A DNA stretch of 64,000 nt from the NCBI GenBank assembly GCA_026770025.1, contig JAMXDE010000007.1, positions 1,054,001 through 1,118,000 of the forward strand, given 5' to 3'. The notes under the pieces were generated by a model. That model had not been told where the DNA came from, did no database searches, and saw nothing but the letters and a program-made list of their open reading frames with translations. This DNA comes from Craspedostauros australis (Eukaryota > Bacillariophyta > Bacillariophyceae > Mastogloiales > Achnanthaceae). The position numbers were made by a program, and so were the translations under genes. Positions 8,552 through 19,059 of the stretch are shown piece after piece; the stretch's first letter is position 1, and each line of letters opens with the position of its first letter.

Positions 8552-11287
8552 CTATTCCTCCCGAATGGTCCAACCACCACCAAACTCCTTGCGTCCCTTC
8601 GGCGCAGCGTGCGATCGGAGGAAGCCCTGCTTCTCCGCCGTCGTCGGTTCATGGTTCTTCGTCTTCGATGTTGTGGCAAACAAGTCTCCCCAATCGTCAT
8701 ACTGGGGCACCAGCCGTCCCTCCAACCTCCATTTGGCCCGGATCATGGACAGGCTCAGATCTTCGAAACCATGAAAGGAAGAACCGTCCTCATCATGACT
8801 TCGGCCGTTGCCCCGCCACGCGATGTGCTCTTCATACCATTCGCAACGCAGCTGCCGGCTGCGGCTCGAGCGAAGATTATGAATCAGCAACGAGGTATCC
8901 AGCAATCCAAATCTCATAGTGCGATCCGAGAGTTCCCACAGCTCATGGTAGTACTCGAGCTGTCGTCGTGGCCACAGCGCAGCCACTTGATCCTCCATGC
9001 CACGTTGTTGCAGCACGTACTTGGCCATGCGATCGAACTTGCCGGGTGCGTGCAACGGATGCGATGCGAACTCTCGATGCGTGTGGACGAACAGCATCAC
9101 GTGGCGTTGTGGAGCGGCATCTTGCCATACGCGACCATTCTGATGGCGTCTCGTCGCTGCTTCCTTGCTGACCGTGGGTGATGGACGAATCCATTTGGCT
9201 TCCTTTGCAGGTGCATCGAGTCGTTTGGCCATCAGGTAGTATATGACAGGCAACGAGGGGAATGCGTCGTACAACGATGGCTCGAAGTACATGGCCTTCT
9301 CAACACGTGCTGCGAACAGAGTGCCAGGTGAGATCTTCGGCAGGAGCAGATCAGCTTCCGACATGCCGTGCGGCGCATTAGATGCGTCGGTGGGTGCAGT
9401 TGGCGCATTGGACGAAACAGATATCACGGTCCACCCATTGTGCATGGCTGGATCGCTGTCAACGCCATCACGTTCACCTATCAGCGACTGGAACAATGGG
9501 CTGTCTTCGTTCACATATGCGATCTGGCAGACTGCATTGTGTGGCATCGGCACCTGCCGAGTGCCGTTCGACATGACCGGAAGGCTGTCGAGATCATGCG
9601 AGAAGTCGCTGATGTACAGAACGAAGCGACAGTCCTGCGTGCTGTTGCGACTGGTCTCCATGACACGTTGGTCGAACACAGTGTCCGTGTGACATTGGTA
9701 CGATGCGGAGCATTCTGATGCGCACGGAAACAAGCCATGGCGTCGCCTCCACGTCAACGGAGTGCCCTGAACTTCGCCCGAATGCAGTCGTTGTTTGACG
9801 TCTCGAATGGCATGGTCCAGAATGGAGGTTGTGCTAGTGTTGCGCGATGGATCATTGAGCCCATTTGTGTTGCCGGCCCTTGCAAATGCATTGCCTTGCT
9901 CTTCATGCTGTACGATGATGCTGGAAAGCACATCGAAGTGCCGTGGAGGATCAACGTTAGCGTATGTTGCTGCATCTTGCCAGGCAACCGATAACTCCTG
10001 CTGTGAAACGATATTGGATTGTCTAGGAACCGCAACCGTGAGCTCCGATCCACCCGCTGACGTTCGCACCATTGATGCCCGTCGTCGAGACTGCACCAAG
10101 CCAACATTGGCGGAATGAAACTGCAGAATCTCATCTGTAGCATTTCGCACTGATATCAGCTGCATCGGGTCCTTGTGGGACGAAGCTGTTGGTGCACCAT
10201 CTCCTCTCAGTAATAGTGTATCTGCAATAATATCGTTAGCTCCAGAAAATGGACCGATCACCTGTGGCAATAGCAGTTGCATGACATTCAAACGATACAC
10301 CGACCGAAGCATGGAATGCAGGGAAGGAAGGTAGAGCTGCGCCGTCCGGTTGAATAACGGAACGTTCCCATCTTCAGTCGTGACGTGAAGAATCTTCACG
10401 CTCGGACGCTTGTTCTTTCGCTGTGTTCGCAGCTGCAGAATTGCCTTCGCCATCACGTCTAAAAAGTCCAAGCTGGCCCGGTGGGGGAAGATCAGATCAT
10501 GGTCGTCGTGTGTTGCAGTGATCGAATTCTGCATGCCGTCAAGATGTATAATGTGTGTTGGTCTGGTGCTGTCAAGAATTGACCGCCATTCGTGCACAGT
10601 CATGGGAGACTTAGCTGGGAACAACCGGAAGGACGGATGATGTTGATGCAGGTATGCCAATCTCGTGGGCGCTCCCAGCCGGACGCAGTGATCAGTGACG
10701 CCGAAGACATTGGTGACGCCGTGTCGATCGATCAATACAGACACCAGTTCGATCCCCAATGGATCTTCCAACACGTTCGTGATGAGTACCCGCGCGTTGC
10801 GACGAAACGGTGATACTGCTGTCGTGGCATTCTGAAGGTGGATGACGGATCTTGATATCTGAATGTCTTTCGGTTGCACATCCGTCTTCGTCTCACGAAG
10901 TTCCGGTTGGTCGTGTGCGTACGGGTACTCGTGCGGATATGCCGCCACTGGAGCTTGTTGTGGTTGAGGCCTGCGTGGTGGCGTCGACAACAGCTTCCTC
11001 CTGTTATTGCCATTGGTTCTGTCATCTGATTGAAGCTGCTGATGTAAGTGCACATCGTGGTCGTGATGGAGACCAGCGGAATCAGGAATATGCTCTTCCA
11101 GCATCAACCAGTACGTCGTCATGGACATTCGGATGACGGCCATAATGACCAACGAGAAGAACCATCTTGCAGTGAACGATGTTGATGATACCGACGACGA
11201 CGACGACGACAATGGCAGTCCTTTAGAGTGCTTGGTCCTCTCTCGGTGGATCCGTCGTGATTTCATTGCCGTGTAGGTGGCTTGCAT
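8552..11287 (-). CDS. Type II membrane protein, degenerate NAD-epimerase fold plus conserved Cys-containing C-terminal region
   Basis: A 911-residue protein whose first true ATG is at 11287. A basic N-tail (RRIHRER) precedes a signal-anchor helix (WFFSLVIMAVIRM region, about residues 40-62), predicting a Golgi/ER type II protein. The middle part aligns by eye with the epimerase encoded at 19060-22044 but is eroded: VLITNVLEDPLG stands where a Rossmann glycine motif is expected, and no Y-x3-K is visible. The C-terminal half carries a shared region starting PCASECSASYQC near residue 522 and including LLPKISPGTLFAARVEKAMY, matching LLPKLSPGLFF in the paralogue. It is probably a pseudoenzyme or a non-catalytic partner. 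Function is unknown; a role in surface glycans is inference from the fold and topology. Confidence 0.82.
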   Translation of the reverse strand: MQATYTAMKSRRIHRERTKHSKGLPLSSSSSSVSSTSFTARWFFSLVIMAVIRMSMTTYWLMLEEHIPDSAGLHHDHDVHLHQQLQSDDRTNGNNRRKLLSTPPRRPQPQQAPVAAYPHEYPYAHDQPELRETKTDVQPKDIQISRSVIHLQNATTAVSPFRRNARVLITNVLEDPLGIELVSVLIDRHGVTNVFGVTDHCVRLGAPTRLAYLHQHHPSFRLFPAKSPMTVHEWRSILDSTRPTHIIHLDGMQNSITATHDDHDLIFPHRASLDFLDVMAKAILQLRTQRKNKRPSVKILHVTTEDGNVPLFNRTAQLYLPSLHSMLRSVYRLNVMQLLLPQVIGPFSGANDIIADTLLLRGDGAPTASSHKDPMQLISVRNATDEILQFHSANVGLVQSRRRASMVRTSAGGSELTVAVPRQSNIVSQQELSVAWQDAATYANVDPPRHFDVLSSIIVQHEEQGNAFARAGNTNGLNDPSRNTSTTSILDHAIRDVKQRLHSGEVQGTPLTWRRRHGLFPCASECSASYQCHTDTVFDQRVMETSRNSTQDCRFVLYISDFSHDLDSLPVMSNGTRQVPMPHNAVCQIAYVNEDSPLFQSLIGERDGVDSDPAMHNGWTVISVSSNAPTAPTDASNAPHGMSEADLLLPKISPGTLFAARVEKAMYFEPSLYDAFPSLPVIYYLMAKRLDAPAKEAKWIRPSPTVSKEAATRRHQNGRVWQDAAPQRHVMLFVHTHREFASHPLHAPGKFDRMAKYVLQQRGMEDQVAALWPRRQLEYYHELWELSDRTMRFGLLDTSLLIHNLRSSRSRQLRCEWYEEHIAWRGNGRSHDEDGSSFHGFEDLSLSMIRAKWRLEGRLVPQYDDWGDLFATTSKTKNHEPTTAEKQGFLRSHAAPKGRKEFGGGWTIREE

Positions 11288-12135
11288 GATCCTCTCGTCT
11301 TCACGAGTATCTTCTTTCAATACCCCCGTCGTTTCGCTGCTCCAACAACTGATCTGTTGATGCGTTGAAGTGTTGATGTGCTGATCGATTGATGGGTGGC
11401 TTCTGCGTTGTTTCTCTTCGCTCTGGCTTCAGCTTCATTGGATGGCAGTTGTTGAGGATTGAGTGAGTGAGCGAGTGAGTGATTTTGAGGATACTCCTAT
11501 CATGTCAGACGACAGCATCAGCAACCTGGATGCAGAGGGCTCGCAACCTGCTCTGCACTGTTGTCGACATCGATACGAAGGCTGGCAGGCACACAGCAAA
11601 CAAGTAGAATAAGAGGCAAGGCAGATGGGAAGGAGACGGATGAGAAATCTCGGAGACAACTCAGACGAGATGCGTTTCGTGTCCGTTGCATTGCGACCCC
11701 TGCATCAGTTGCCACACAGAGCCCATCACACGAAAATCTCGTTGTGGATCTGCCAACCGGCACGCGCAACTTCCGTTATCTTTCAAGTAACGGCTCGGAC
11801 TTCGAAATGTGGAGTCGTGTCAAAATCATCCAATCGTGCTAATCGCTTCACGACTGCGAGACAATCAAGTCCTGGGTGTTCGTATCCAACTTCTCCACAG
11901 GGAGAAGGATGCGTTGTCGAATCCTTTCGCTTGGTTTCGTTTGAAGAAGAACGCGACGGAGGCACAAGATCATCACATCGAGGCAAGGGACGAGAGGCCA
12001 CCATCACAACCATCACTCCAAAGACGGCCACAACTACTTTGCAAACGACCAGTCCTGAACCTCCTCCCTACATATTCCCTCATTCTATACTATTCTAAAT
12101 ATTACTTAAAATACGACAAAGAGACACAGGGCAAG
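11288..12135. other. Divergent intergenic region
   Basis: 850 nt between the start of the minus-strand epimerase-like gene and the C2 gene on the + strand; likely a bidirectional promoter. Overlapping frames at 11625-12098 and 11518-11769 have no recognisable content. The last 80 nt before 12136 are AT-rich, like a leader. Confidence 0.55.
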
Positions 12136-12564
12136 ATGGGAGTGCTGACCGTATTCCTCGACAAAATCACCAACCTCCGCGACGCCGACTTTCTGGGCAA
12201 GTCCGATCCGTACGTCATCTTCGATCTCGAGCAGGATGGCTGGATCTACGACAAGACCCTGGAGACGCAGCAGTCGAGCAAGAAGACGAATGATCTCAAC
12301 CCAGAGTACGGCGAGACCTTCACCTTCAAGAAGGTCCCGACGATGAACAACATGATCCTGCACGTCAAGGTGTGGGATGATGATATCGGGTTGGATGACG
12401 ACATCGGTGGCTGCGACATCAAGCTGGACGACCTTGACCTTTCCGAGGAAGGGACGGAAGTGTCGAAGATCATCGATCACAAGAAGGACGGCGGATGGTT
12501 CTCGCGCAAGGCCAAGATCTTCCTCAAAATTTCGTACACTGAGGAGGACGAAGAAGAAGAGTAG
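12136..12564 (+). CDS. Small single-C2-domain protein
   Basis: A 142-residue protein that is essentially one C2 domain, a calcium-dependent phospholipid-binding module. Loop 1 has NLRDADFLGKSDPYVIF with the two conserved Asp residues, and loop 3 has WDDDIGLDDDIGGCD with the further acidic ligands, so calcium binding is expected. No membrane segment or second domain is present; the C-terminus is a short acidic tail (EEDEEEE). Such stand-alone C2 proteins occur in plants and protists as membrane-recruited adaptors. The start at 12136 begins the domain at once (MGVLTVFLDKI); the open frame upstream is leader-like. Codons are strongly biased, which suggests good expression. Confidence 0.9.
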   Translation: MGVLTVFLDKITNLRDADFLGKSDPYVIFDLEQDGWIYDKTLETQQSSKKTNDLNPEYGETFTFKKVPTMNNMILHVKVWDDDIGLDDDIGGCDIKLDDLDLSEEGTEVSKIIDHKKDGGWFSRKAKIFLKISYTEEDEEEE

Positions 12565-12565
12565 G

Positions 12566-12590
12566 GTAGAGTAGAGTAGAGTAGAGTAGA
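12566..12590. repeat. (GTAGA)5 repeat just after the C2 gene stop
   Basis: Five perfect GTAGA units beginning two bases after the TAG stop of the C2 gene, in its 3' UTR. Confidence 0.9.
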
Positions 12591-14115
12591 GCAGAGCACA
12601 ACATGCTCAACATGCATGCTCGTGGCAGCGCACTGACAACGAAAGCAACAACGCCTGTGCCATCCCTCGCTTCGTCAGATGAGGGACCACATGAAAACGC
12701 CTGACCCGCCCTACTCCATCGTGTATCATCGTACTGATGCGGTGCGTACAAGCGAGTAACAGCGAAGGCGTTTCTTGTGCAGAAGGGAGTGAGGACGTGC
12801 AAAATCGCAAGCACGCTGATGTTCCTCAACGGAACGAACGTCTGCGCTTGCGCGAGATAGTTCCGCTGCTGGAACGCCATGCACATATCATATATAAGAC
12901 TTCCTTGAGTGATTCACAAATGCACCGAGAGACCAAAGACCAGCACACATGAACGAAGTTGAAACATCTTCTCAAGTTGTCTTGCGTGATTCTCTTTTGT
13001 TTTGTTCTATACCATACTCACATTGCTGTTGGACGAGTGATCGTTGCATTGAAGAATAGAGCAGAGCGGATCGAGATGATTGCCGCACTCTCCATCTTGC
13101 ATCAAGCAGCATCGCATCACATCTCAACCTGCTCCTGCAGAGTGTGGTCATGTGTCTTTGTGCATGAGTTGATTCGTCAAGAAGATATCGTGTCGATAGT
13201 ACTGATGGAGTACATTCTGTATAGTATCATAGTGGCGATGTCCCACAGAAGTTTGATCGCCGGAGAATCTCCCGTTAAGTACTCTTGTGGACATCAGGGG
13301 AGAATCAGAGATACGCCGAATCCACTCGGAGAGCGCTGAAAGTGTGTTTTTATTGCTGCGCAGAACATGGGGCTTCGTTCTTCACCAATGAAGTTCTTGG
13401 CACCCATTCCTCGCGAATAGTGTCAGCCGGAAGAACGCAACACTGTGCGCTTCTTTCTTTCCGAGCCAGTTGTGCATAAACGACCTTCCAGCGGAGGTTC
13501 GTTTTGCTGTTCGATTTCGTTTCCAGATCGCGGTTTGTATTTAATCAATGGCGACGTCATGAAGAATTTAGTGCTGCTGCACTTATCCGCCGGGGTCTTT
13601 GTGTCTCGACAAGCTTCAACAGAGGCAGAGCGCATGGAATACGGGCTCTCCCTTTCCAACGTCGTTTAAGAGTTGAGCGAAAGGCGATGCCGCGCGGTGG
13701 AAATAGAAGGCAATTACGCTTGGAAGGCGACGATGTTGGTTTCGCAGAGACAGAAAAAGTGCTGTATCTCGTACGCGTCGCTCACATCGCTCGGTCCATT
13801 TCGACGGAACAATGATTTATCGCGTGCGAGACACGTAGGTGGCGGCTCCTGATACGCAGCGACTGGCGCCGAATCAGTTTCTCCAGAGTACTGTTGTGTT
13901 CGACTCTCTCCAGAGAGAGTCCTGGACTCGTGCGCACTTGCGAAAACGAACGAATACGCCTCTCAAACACAACACACATGAGCCAGAGTGTGTGCGCTGT
14001 TCACCAGTCGATACCAGTACAACACCGGGAACTCCGCAACACCATCAACATAAAAACAAAGCAACGGCAGAGACAACGACAACGACAACAGACTCAGCCC
14101 ACCGATACATGCAAG
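12591..14115. other. Intergenic, upstream of the rhodopsin-kinase gene
   Basis: About 1.5 kb without a convincing gene; open frames at 13445-13669 and 13504-13815 have no recognisable content. The last 220 nt contain a strong inverted repeat (13902-13921). The leader of the rhodopsin kinase is CAA/CGA-rich. Confidence 0.55.
13902..13921. promoter_or_regulatory. 20-bp inverted repeat upstream of the rhodopsin-kinase gene
   Basis: Arms GACTCTCTC and GAGAGAGTC (9 bp, perfect) separated by two bases, 195 nt upstream of the ATG at 14116. It could be a dimeric transcription-factor site or an RNA hairpin in the leader; position is the only support. Confidence 0.35.
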
Positions 14116-17100
14116 ATGACGCGAAGCAAAGCCAGCAACTCTGGCGTTCGTGCTGATGAAAAAAGGGATGGCACGGAAACCGGACACGTGCGAATGCCCA
14201 TGACCACAGCGTTGTGCGACGATGCCAACGATGTTGGGGACTCGGGAGATGCAACACGAAAGCCAGCACAGGCCCATCCCAACAAGACGCACGCCGAAGG
14301 TCAGTATGGCACACATGAGCAAACGCAATCGCAGAAGCAACATGAGCAGCAGCTCAAGTCCGCATCGTCATCAGTCTCGTCCACTGAGATCAGCACCGAC
14401 GAAGATGAACTCTCAGATGAAGGTGCGCACAGCTTCAACAAAAATGAGGTGATGACCGACGATGGCCAGACACGGACAGAATCGAAAAGACAACCAGAAG
14501 CAACAGGGCAGACAGAAACACGAAACGGCGAGCAAGAAAGCCCGCCACCACAGCCGACAGGAAGGGTGTACGGCGCCACTGCCAGTACCAGTACTATCGA
14601 TACTCGCGCAGTGCGAATCCCCAACTCTCCCAAGGCACACAATTCGTCCGCAGAAGAGGACAGAGATTTCAAATCTGAAGCTGACGCCAGCGTCCATGTG
14701 ATCGACACAACCAACAGCAGCACGACCGATCCAAGGCCAATAGAACTACTCCCAGGAGCAACTGCTGTTGCTGCTACCACCATGGGGAAGCTGTTTGCGT
14801 CCTTATCCAGCGACCCGCAGAGCTCGACGGCAGCCTCAGGAGGTGAAAGAGATACAAAAGATACATCCGGCACAACGCGATCAGGCGCAACGCAATCACC
14901 AGAAAAGGGAATGGGAGACAGTGGCGCGAATATCGCCACGACAATGGGTTCTGATGCTGATGCTGGCAAGGGCGCTCGCGATGGTACCAACACTGATGCA
15001 GACACTGATGCTGACACGGTCACCGACAAGGACACCGACGCCTTGGTGGGACAATCTGTTAAAGTCCAAGGAAAGCATAAGAACGAGCACCAACAGAAGC
15101 AGAAGCAGAAGCAATCGCGGCAAATGAGCAGCGGTGAAGACAGTGAAGAAGTGAGCAACGACCTGCTGCCGCCAGATGCGGTTTCGGACCTGGTGATCAA
15201 GGTCGCCATGGCTACTGTATGTCTCTGGTTGATCCTGTTGGTGACGGTGTACAGCACGGCTGCCCCGGAAAGCATCGTCTACCTCGAAGGCAAGGAGCAG
15301 AGCGCGGTCATGTTCGCCTTCTGCTCGCTCTTCATTGCCATTCTGCTCACCGTCATTCCGTATTTCGTCGGGATGCCGATGAAGCAGGTTTCGGGGATCC
15401 TGGTCGCGGCCATCACAGTTCAGACCATCGCCATGTGCACCAACGGCATCATGGCCTTCGGTCCCACAGTGGTCATGTTCGATAGGGTGACCAACTCGAG
15501 GGTCTACCTCACCAGATGGTGCGAGTGGGGGCCGTTGGCGGGCTTCATGACGCTACTCTCCGAAACGGTCGATCTCTCCGCGGATCCCCGCCAACGTCGC
15601 GGGCAGTACACGAGCGCCTTCCTCCAGTTCACTTCGGCCATCTGCGGACTCTTCCTTCCGATGTGCCCCGATTTGTTCAGCTGGGTCGTCGTCATGACCA
15701 TTTCATGCGTCACGTACTTTCTCATCTTCCCGCGCATTTGGTTCCGATGGAGACGATTGCAGCGCTTCCGCGCTTCGCAGAACCAAAACGCCCGCAGCAA
15801 CGAGATCGAGGACCGACTTATCTTCTCCTTCCGCCTCGTTTTCTTCTGCGGATTCTTTTGGACCTTCCTTGTCGTCGTTTACTTCGTCAATATGGTCATT
15901 CACCTCGTGGCGGAACCGGGCCATCCATGGCGAGTTGATGGCCTCGCCATGATTTCCGACACCCTCTTCGACCTTGCCGCCAAGATAGTCTACATGAAGA
16001 TCATCGACACAGTCCACAACGCGGTCTTCGATGCTGGCGGCCAGGTCCGTCGGCGTCTGCAGGAGCTGCGGCATATGCTCCACGTCCTTTGGGAGTCATC
16101 ATCTGACAGCATCGTCATCTCGGTTGCCAGCGGACCGAACCAGGTGTCCACCATGATCTCGCCGACATTCCTCAACCTCATTGGATTCTCTGAAACCAAG
16201 GCCCGCTCCGCACTGGTGATCGAAACGACCGTGCTCTCCCAACAAGAACAGGAGGAGCAGCAGCAGCTGAAGCCAGGCAGGAACGACGAATCAACGATAG
16301 GGGAGGACAAGCCAATGCGACCGGCCAAGACACTCGTCGCCATGAAGGCGTACTTCGTCAGCATGGCCGTCCCTTTCGACGAGCACGGCATCAAGGACAC
16401 GGTCAAGGTGGACCTCAAGGAACACCTCGTGGTGGAGGCCATGGAGATCATTAACGCCACATGGCAGTGGAAGAGTGGCTCTCCGACAGTCCTGCACGAT
16501 GTCATCACGTACTCACGTAGGATGGCGAAATGCGAGATCAAGATCACTCAGGATACTGAGGATGCGGTCATTGGCATTGTTCGGGACAACACGGAACAGT
16601 GAGTACCTGCTGGTGTTGCAACCCTGCTTCTTTTCGTATTAATAACTGTATGCTTGGCAGACATCCGCTCGTGCGTGTTCCGATACGTGCGTGCTTGCAG
16701 AAAGCCAGCGATGAACTCATTCGTTCATCCATCCATTCACCCACTCGCCCATTCGCTCACTCCAAACTTGGAATTTTGCCTCGCGTGCCCTCCTCGTTGC
16801 TCATATTGCATGCGTGTGCACCTCTCTCGTAATCTTCGGCATTTGAACGAATTCGCAATGGCGCCAACGCACAGGTACCTACTCGGCGAAGCGGAACAAA
16901 GGGCTGTCATGGAATCGCAGGCGCGCCAGAAGGACGCCCAGGCCGTGAACCGCTTCACGAGGCACGAGGTAAAGAACGGATTGCTGGCAGGCATCGAGCT
17001 GTGTGACTGTCTCAAAAGCAGCCTGAACCAAGCACGGCTGAGCGAATCCGGGGCGAACCTAAAACTGCCAGAAGTCGACGGCACGTCAACGACGGAGTCC

Positions 17101-18525
17101 TCGTTGTCCAAACCTCCATTTGGGCTCTTCAACAAGAGAATCGATGAAATGGATTGGGTGTTGCATGAGATCCTCGACACAGTCATGGCCGAGGCCATGG
17201 CGCGTGATGTCATTCATGGCGTGTACCGTCCCAAGCTGGAGCGCCTCAACGTCATGCACACGCTCGAGACATCGGTCATCGATGGGGGCTCATCGAACAG
17301 ATTCAAGGTCGTGAACAATTCTGATGAGAACAGCTTCTTTCTTCTGGACTCCCAGCTGCTGAAATACATCCACAGGAACGCCGTGTCGAATGCCTGCAAG
17401 TACGGCCAGGAGGGCGGCCTCGTGACGACGAGCGTGAGCTTCGACAGAGAAACGCAGGAATTCTTGCTGCAGGTGAGCAATCTGCCAGGTCCCAGCCACG
17501 ACGAGCTCGTGTCAATGGGTCCAGAGGCGACCGAGGGGGTCTTCAAACAGGGGAGAAGGCTGCATGCCGAGCTGCAGATGGGAAAGCCGATCGTTTCGTC
17601 TGGGGATGGCGCATGGATCATGAACAAATGTGCGAAGACGTTGAAGGGGGAGTGCTCGATCTCCTTTTCCTCCGATCACACGACATTCACTTTCCGATGC
17701 CCGAGCAAAGAGTTCACGGAGCTGGACGATACCCTGCGGCCGTGGGGCAAGCCAAGCAACTTCACTGTGCCGGAGGGCACGTGGGCCATAGCTGTCGACG
17801 ACTCCCTGATCCAACGCAAGCTGCTGGGCAAGCTCTTCGAAAATGCAGGCGTTCCGAAGGACCACTGCCTCCTGCTGGGCAAAACTTCACAGGAAATCCG
17901 TGGTTTCGGCGGCACGGTGAAACGACTCCTCAACGAAGACCCCGAGTGCAAGATGCTCATCCTGATGGACGAGAATCTGGACATGACGGAGAACGGGCGG
18001 GACGTCCTGCTGTCAGGGTCCAGAGCCTTGCACGAGATGCTGTTGGAGCTCGACCCCAGCGAAGAACGGCGCATCCTCGCCCTGATCCGATCCGCCAACG
18101 ATTCCGGAGAAGACGTGGAGGTGTACACGAATCGATCACACGGATTCTTCCCCAAGACACCCATGAAGCGAGACCGCGTGCGCGAGATGCTCTCCTTGTT
18201 GTGGATCCGCAGATTCCACAACGACACTGAAGACGCATCGACAATGACCGAGCAGGAGGAGATATTGCGAAAGGACGTGGCCAAGGCCCTGTTCCTGTGC
18301 AGCAGCCTGATTTCGGACGGGGTGACCATCTCCCGATGGCCAAAGATCTGCAACGCGCTGTGGGACCTGAAGACGAAGCTGGAGCACGATTTGTTGTCAC
18401 GCCGCGTGCATTCCATGGCCGAGTTGATCGGTGGCATGCAAAAGAGCGGCGTGCCCGGGAACTTCGACGTCAAGTGGAAGCTCATCCGCGAAACAGTGGA
18501 TGATGCGGTTCTCAAGAATTGGTAG
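14116..18525 (+). CDS. Rhodopsin-histidine kinase-receiver hybrid (candidate photoreceptor kinase)
   Basis: Two exons (14116-16598 and 16875-18525; intron GTGAGT...CACAG, phase 2) give 1,377 residues. Residues 1-350 are disordered. An extra helix (358-380) precedes a seven-helix rhodopsin-like unit (396-634). Helix 3 has R467-x-x-E470-W471, matching bacteriorhodopsin Arg82/Asp85/Trp86; helix 7 has D619-L-A-A-K623, matching Asp212/Lys216. The Asp96 donor position is Leu, so a sensor rather than a pump is expected. A PAS-like region (about 645-828) follows. The kinase core has H-box RHEVKNG (H858), N-box HRNAVSNACKYG (N996, N1000) and divergent G-boxes (NLPG at 1030, GDGAW at 1072). The receiver has D1136/D1137, phospho-acceptor D1193 in LMDENLDM and a PKTP lysine. 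About 100 C-terminal residues are unassigned. The layout predicts a retinal-bound light sensor feeding a phosphorelay. Confidence 0.85.
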
Positions 18526-19059
18526 CAGATTTTTCGTGTCAGAGGAATATAATACAATATAATACAATAGGATATGATATGATATGCCATTCTATTTGCA
18601 TGATGAAACAATGCAATGGATGTCCAGGGGGATCCCAACTCCAAAGACTGTTGGTACCTACGAGACAGAGAGAGATGGGCGTGGGTCCGAGCGTGTGCGG
18701 ATTCCGACCACGATTGTAGTCGTATCGTGCGCCATTCCCGCAAGACACAACACGAGACAACATCACGGAGCAACCATGAAGAGAACAATGACATGCGCGG
18801 TTCCGACCAGTGCGAACACGGAAGCAAACCAAAGCAAAGTATTCAAAAATTCCACAGCGAACGAAGACGGAAAGGCAATCATCTCTTGTCTCTCCTCTGG
18901 CATCATTGCACCATACTATTCTACAAGTATCCGTGCCATATCAGTACACACACGGATACACAATACATCGTGGACAGAAGAGGAGGGAAGCAACATCAGA
19001 AGTCAGAGCACAAGCCATAGCACAAGCCAGAGCACAAGCAACAACAGAGAAACGGAACG
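18526..19059. other. Intergenic between two + strand genes
   Basis: Begins with an AATACAATAT-type AT-rich repeat (18545-18590) just after the kinase stop. The second half is a CA/AG-rich leader of the epimerase gene. No gene seen. Confidence 0.6.

Noticed and set aside
17676-18827. A 383-codon minus-strand frame opposite the kinase/receiver exon
   Set aside because: Antisense shadow of a conserved coding exon; no domain and wrong composition. The same applies to 4701-5531, 14301-15275, 20800-21759 and 47396-48187.
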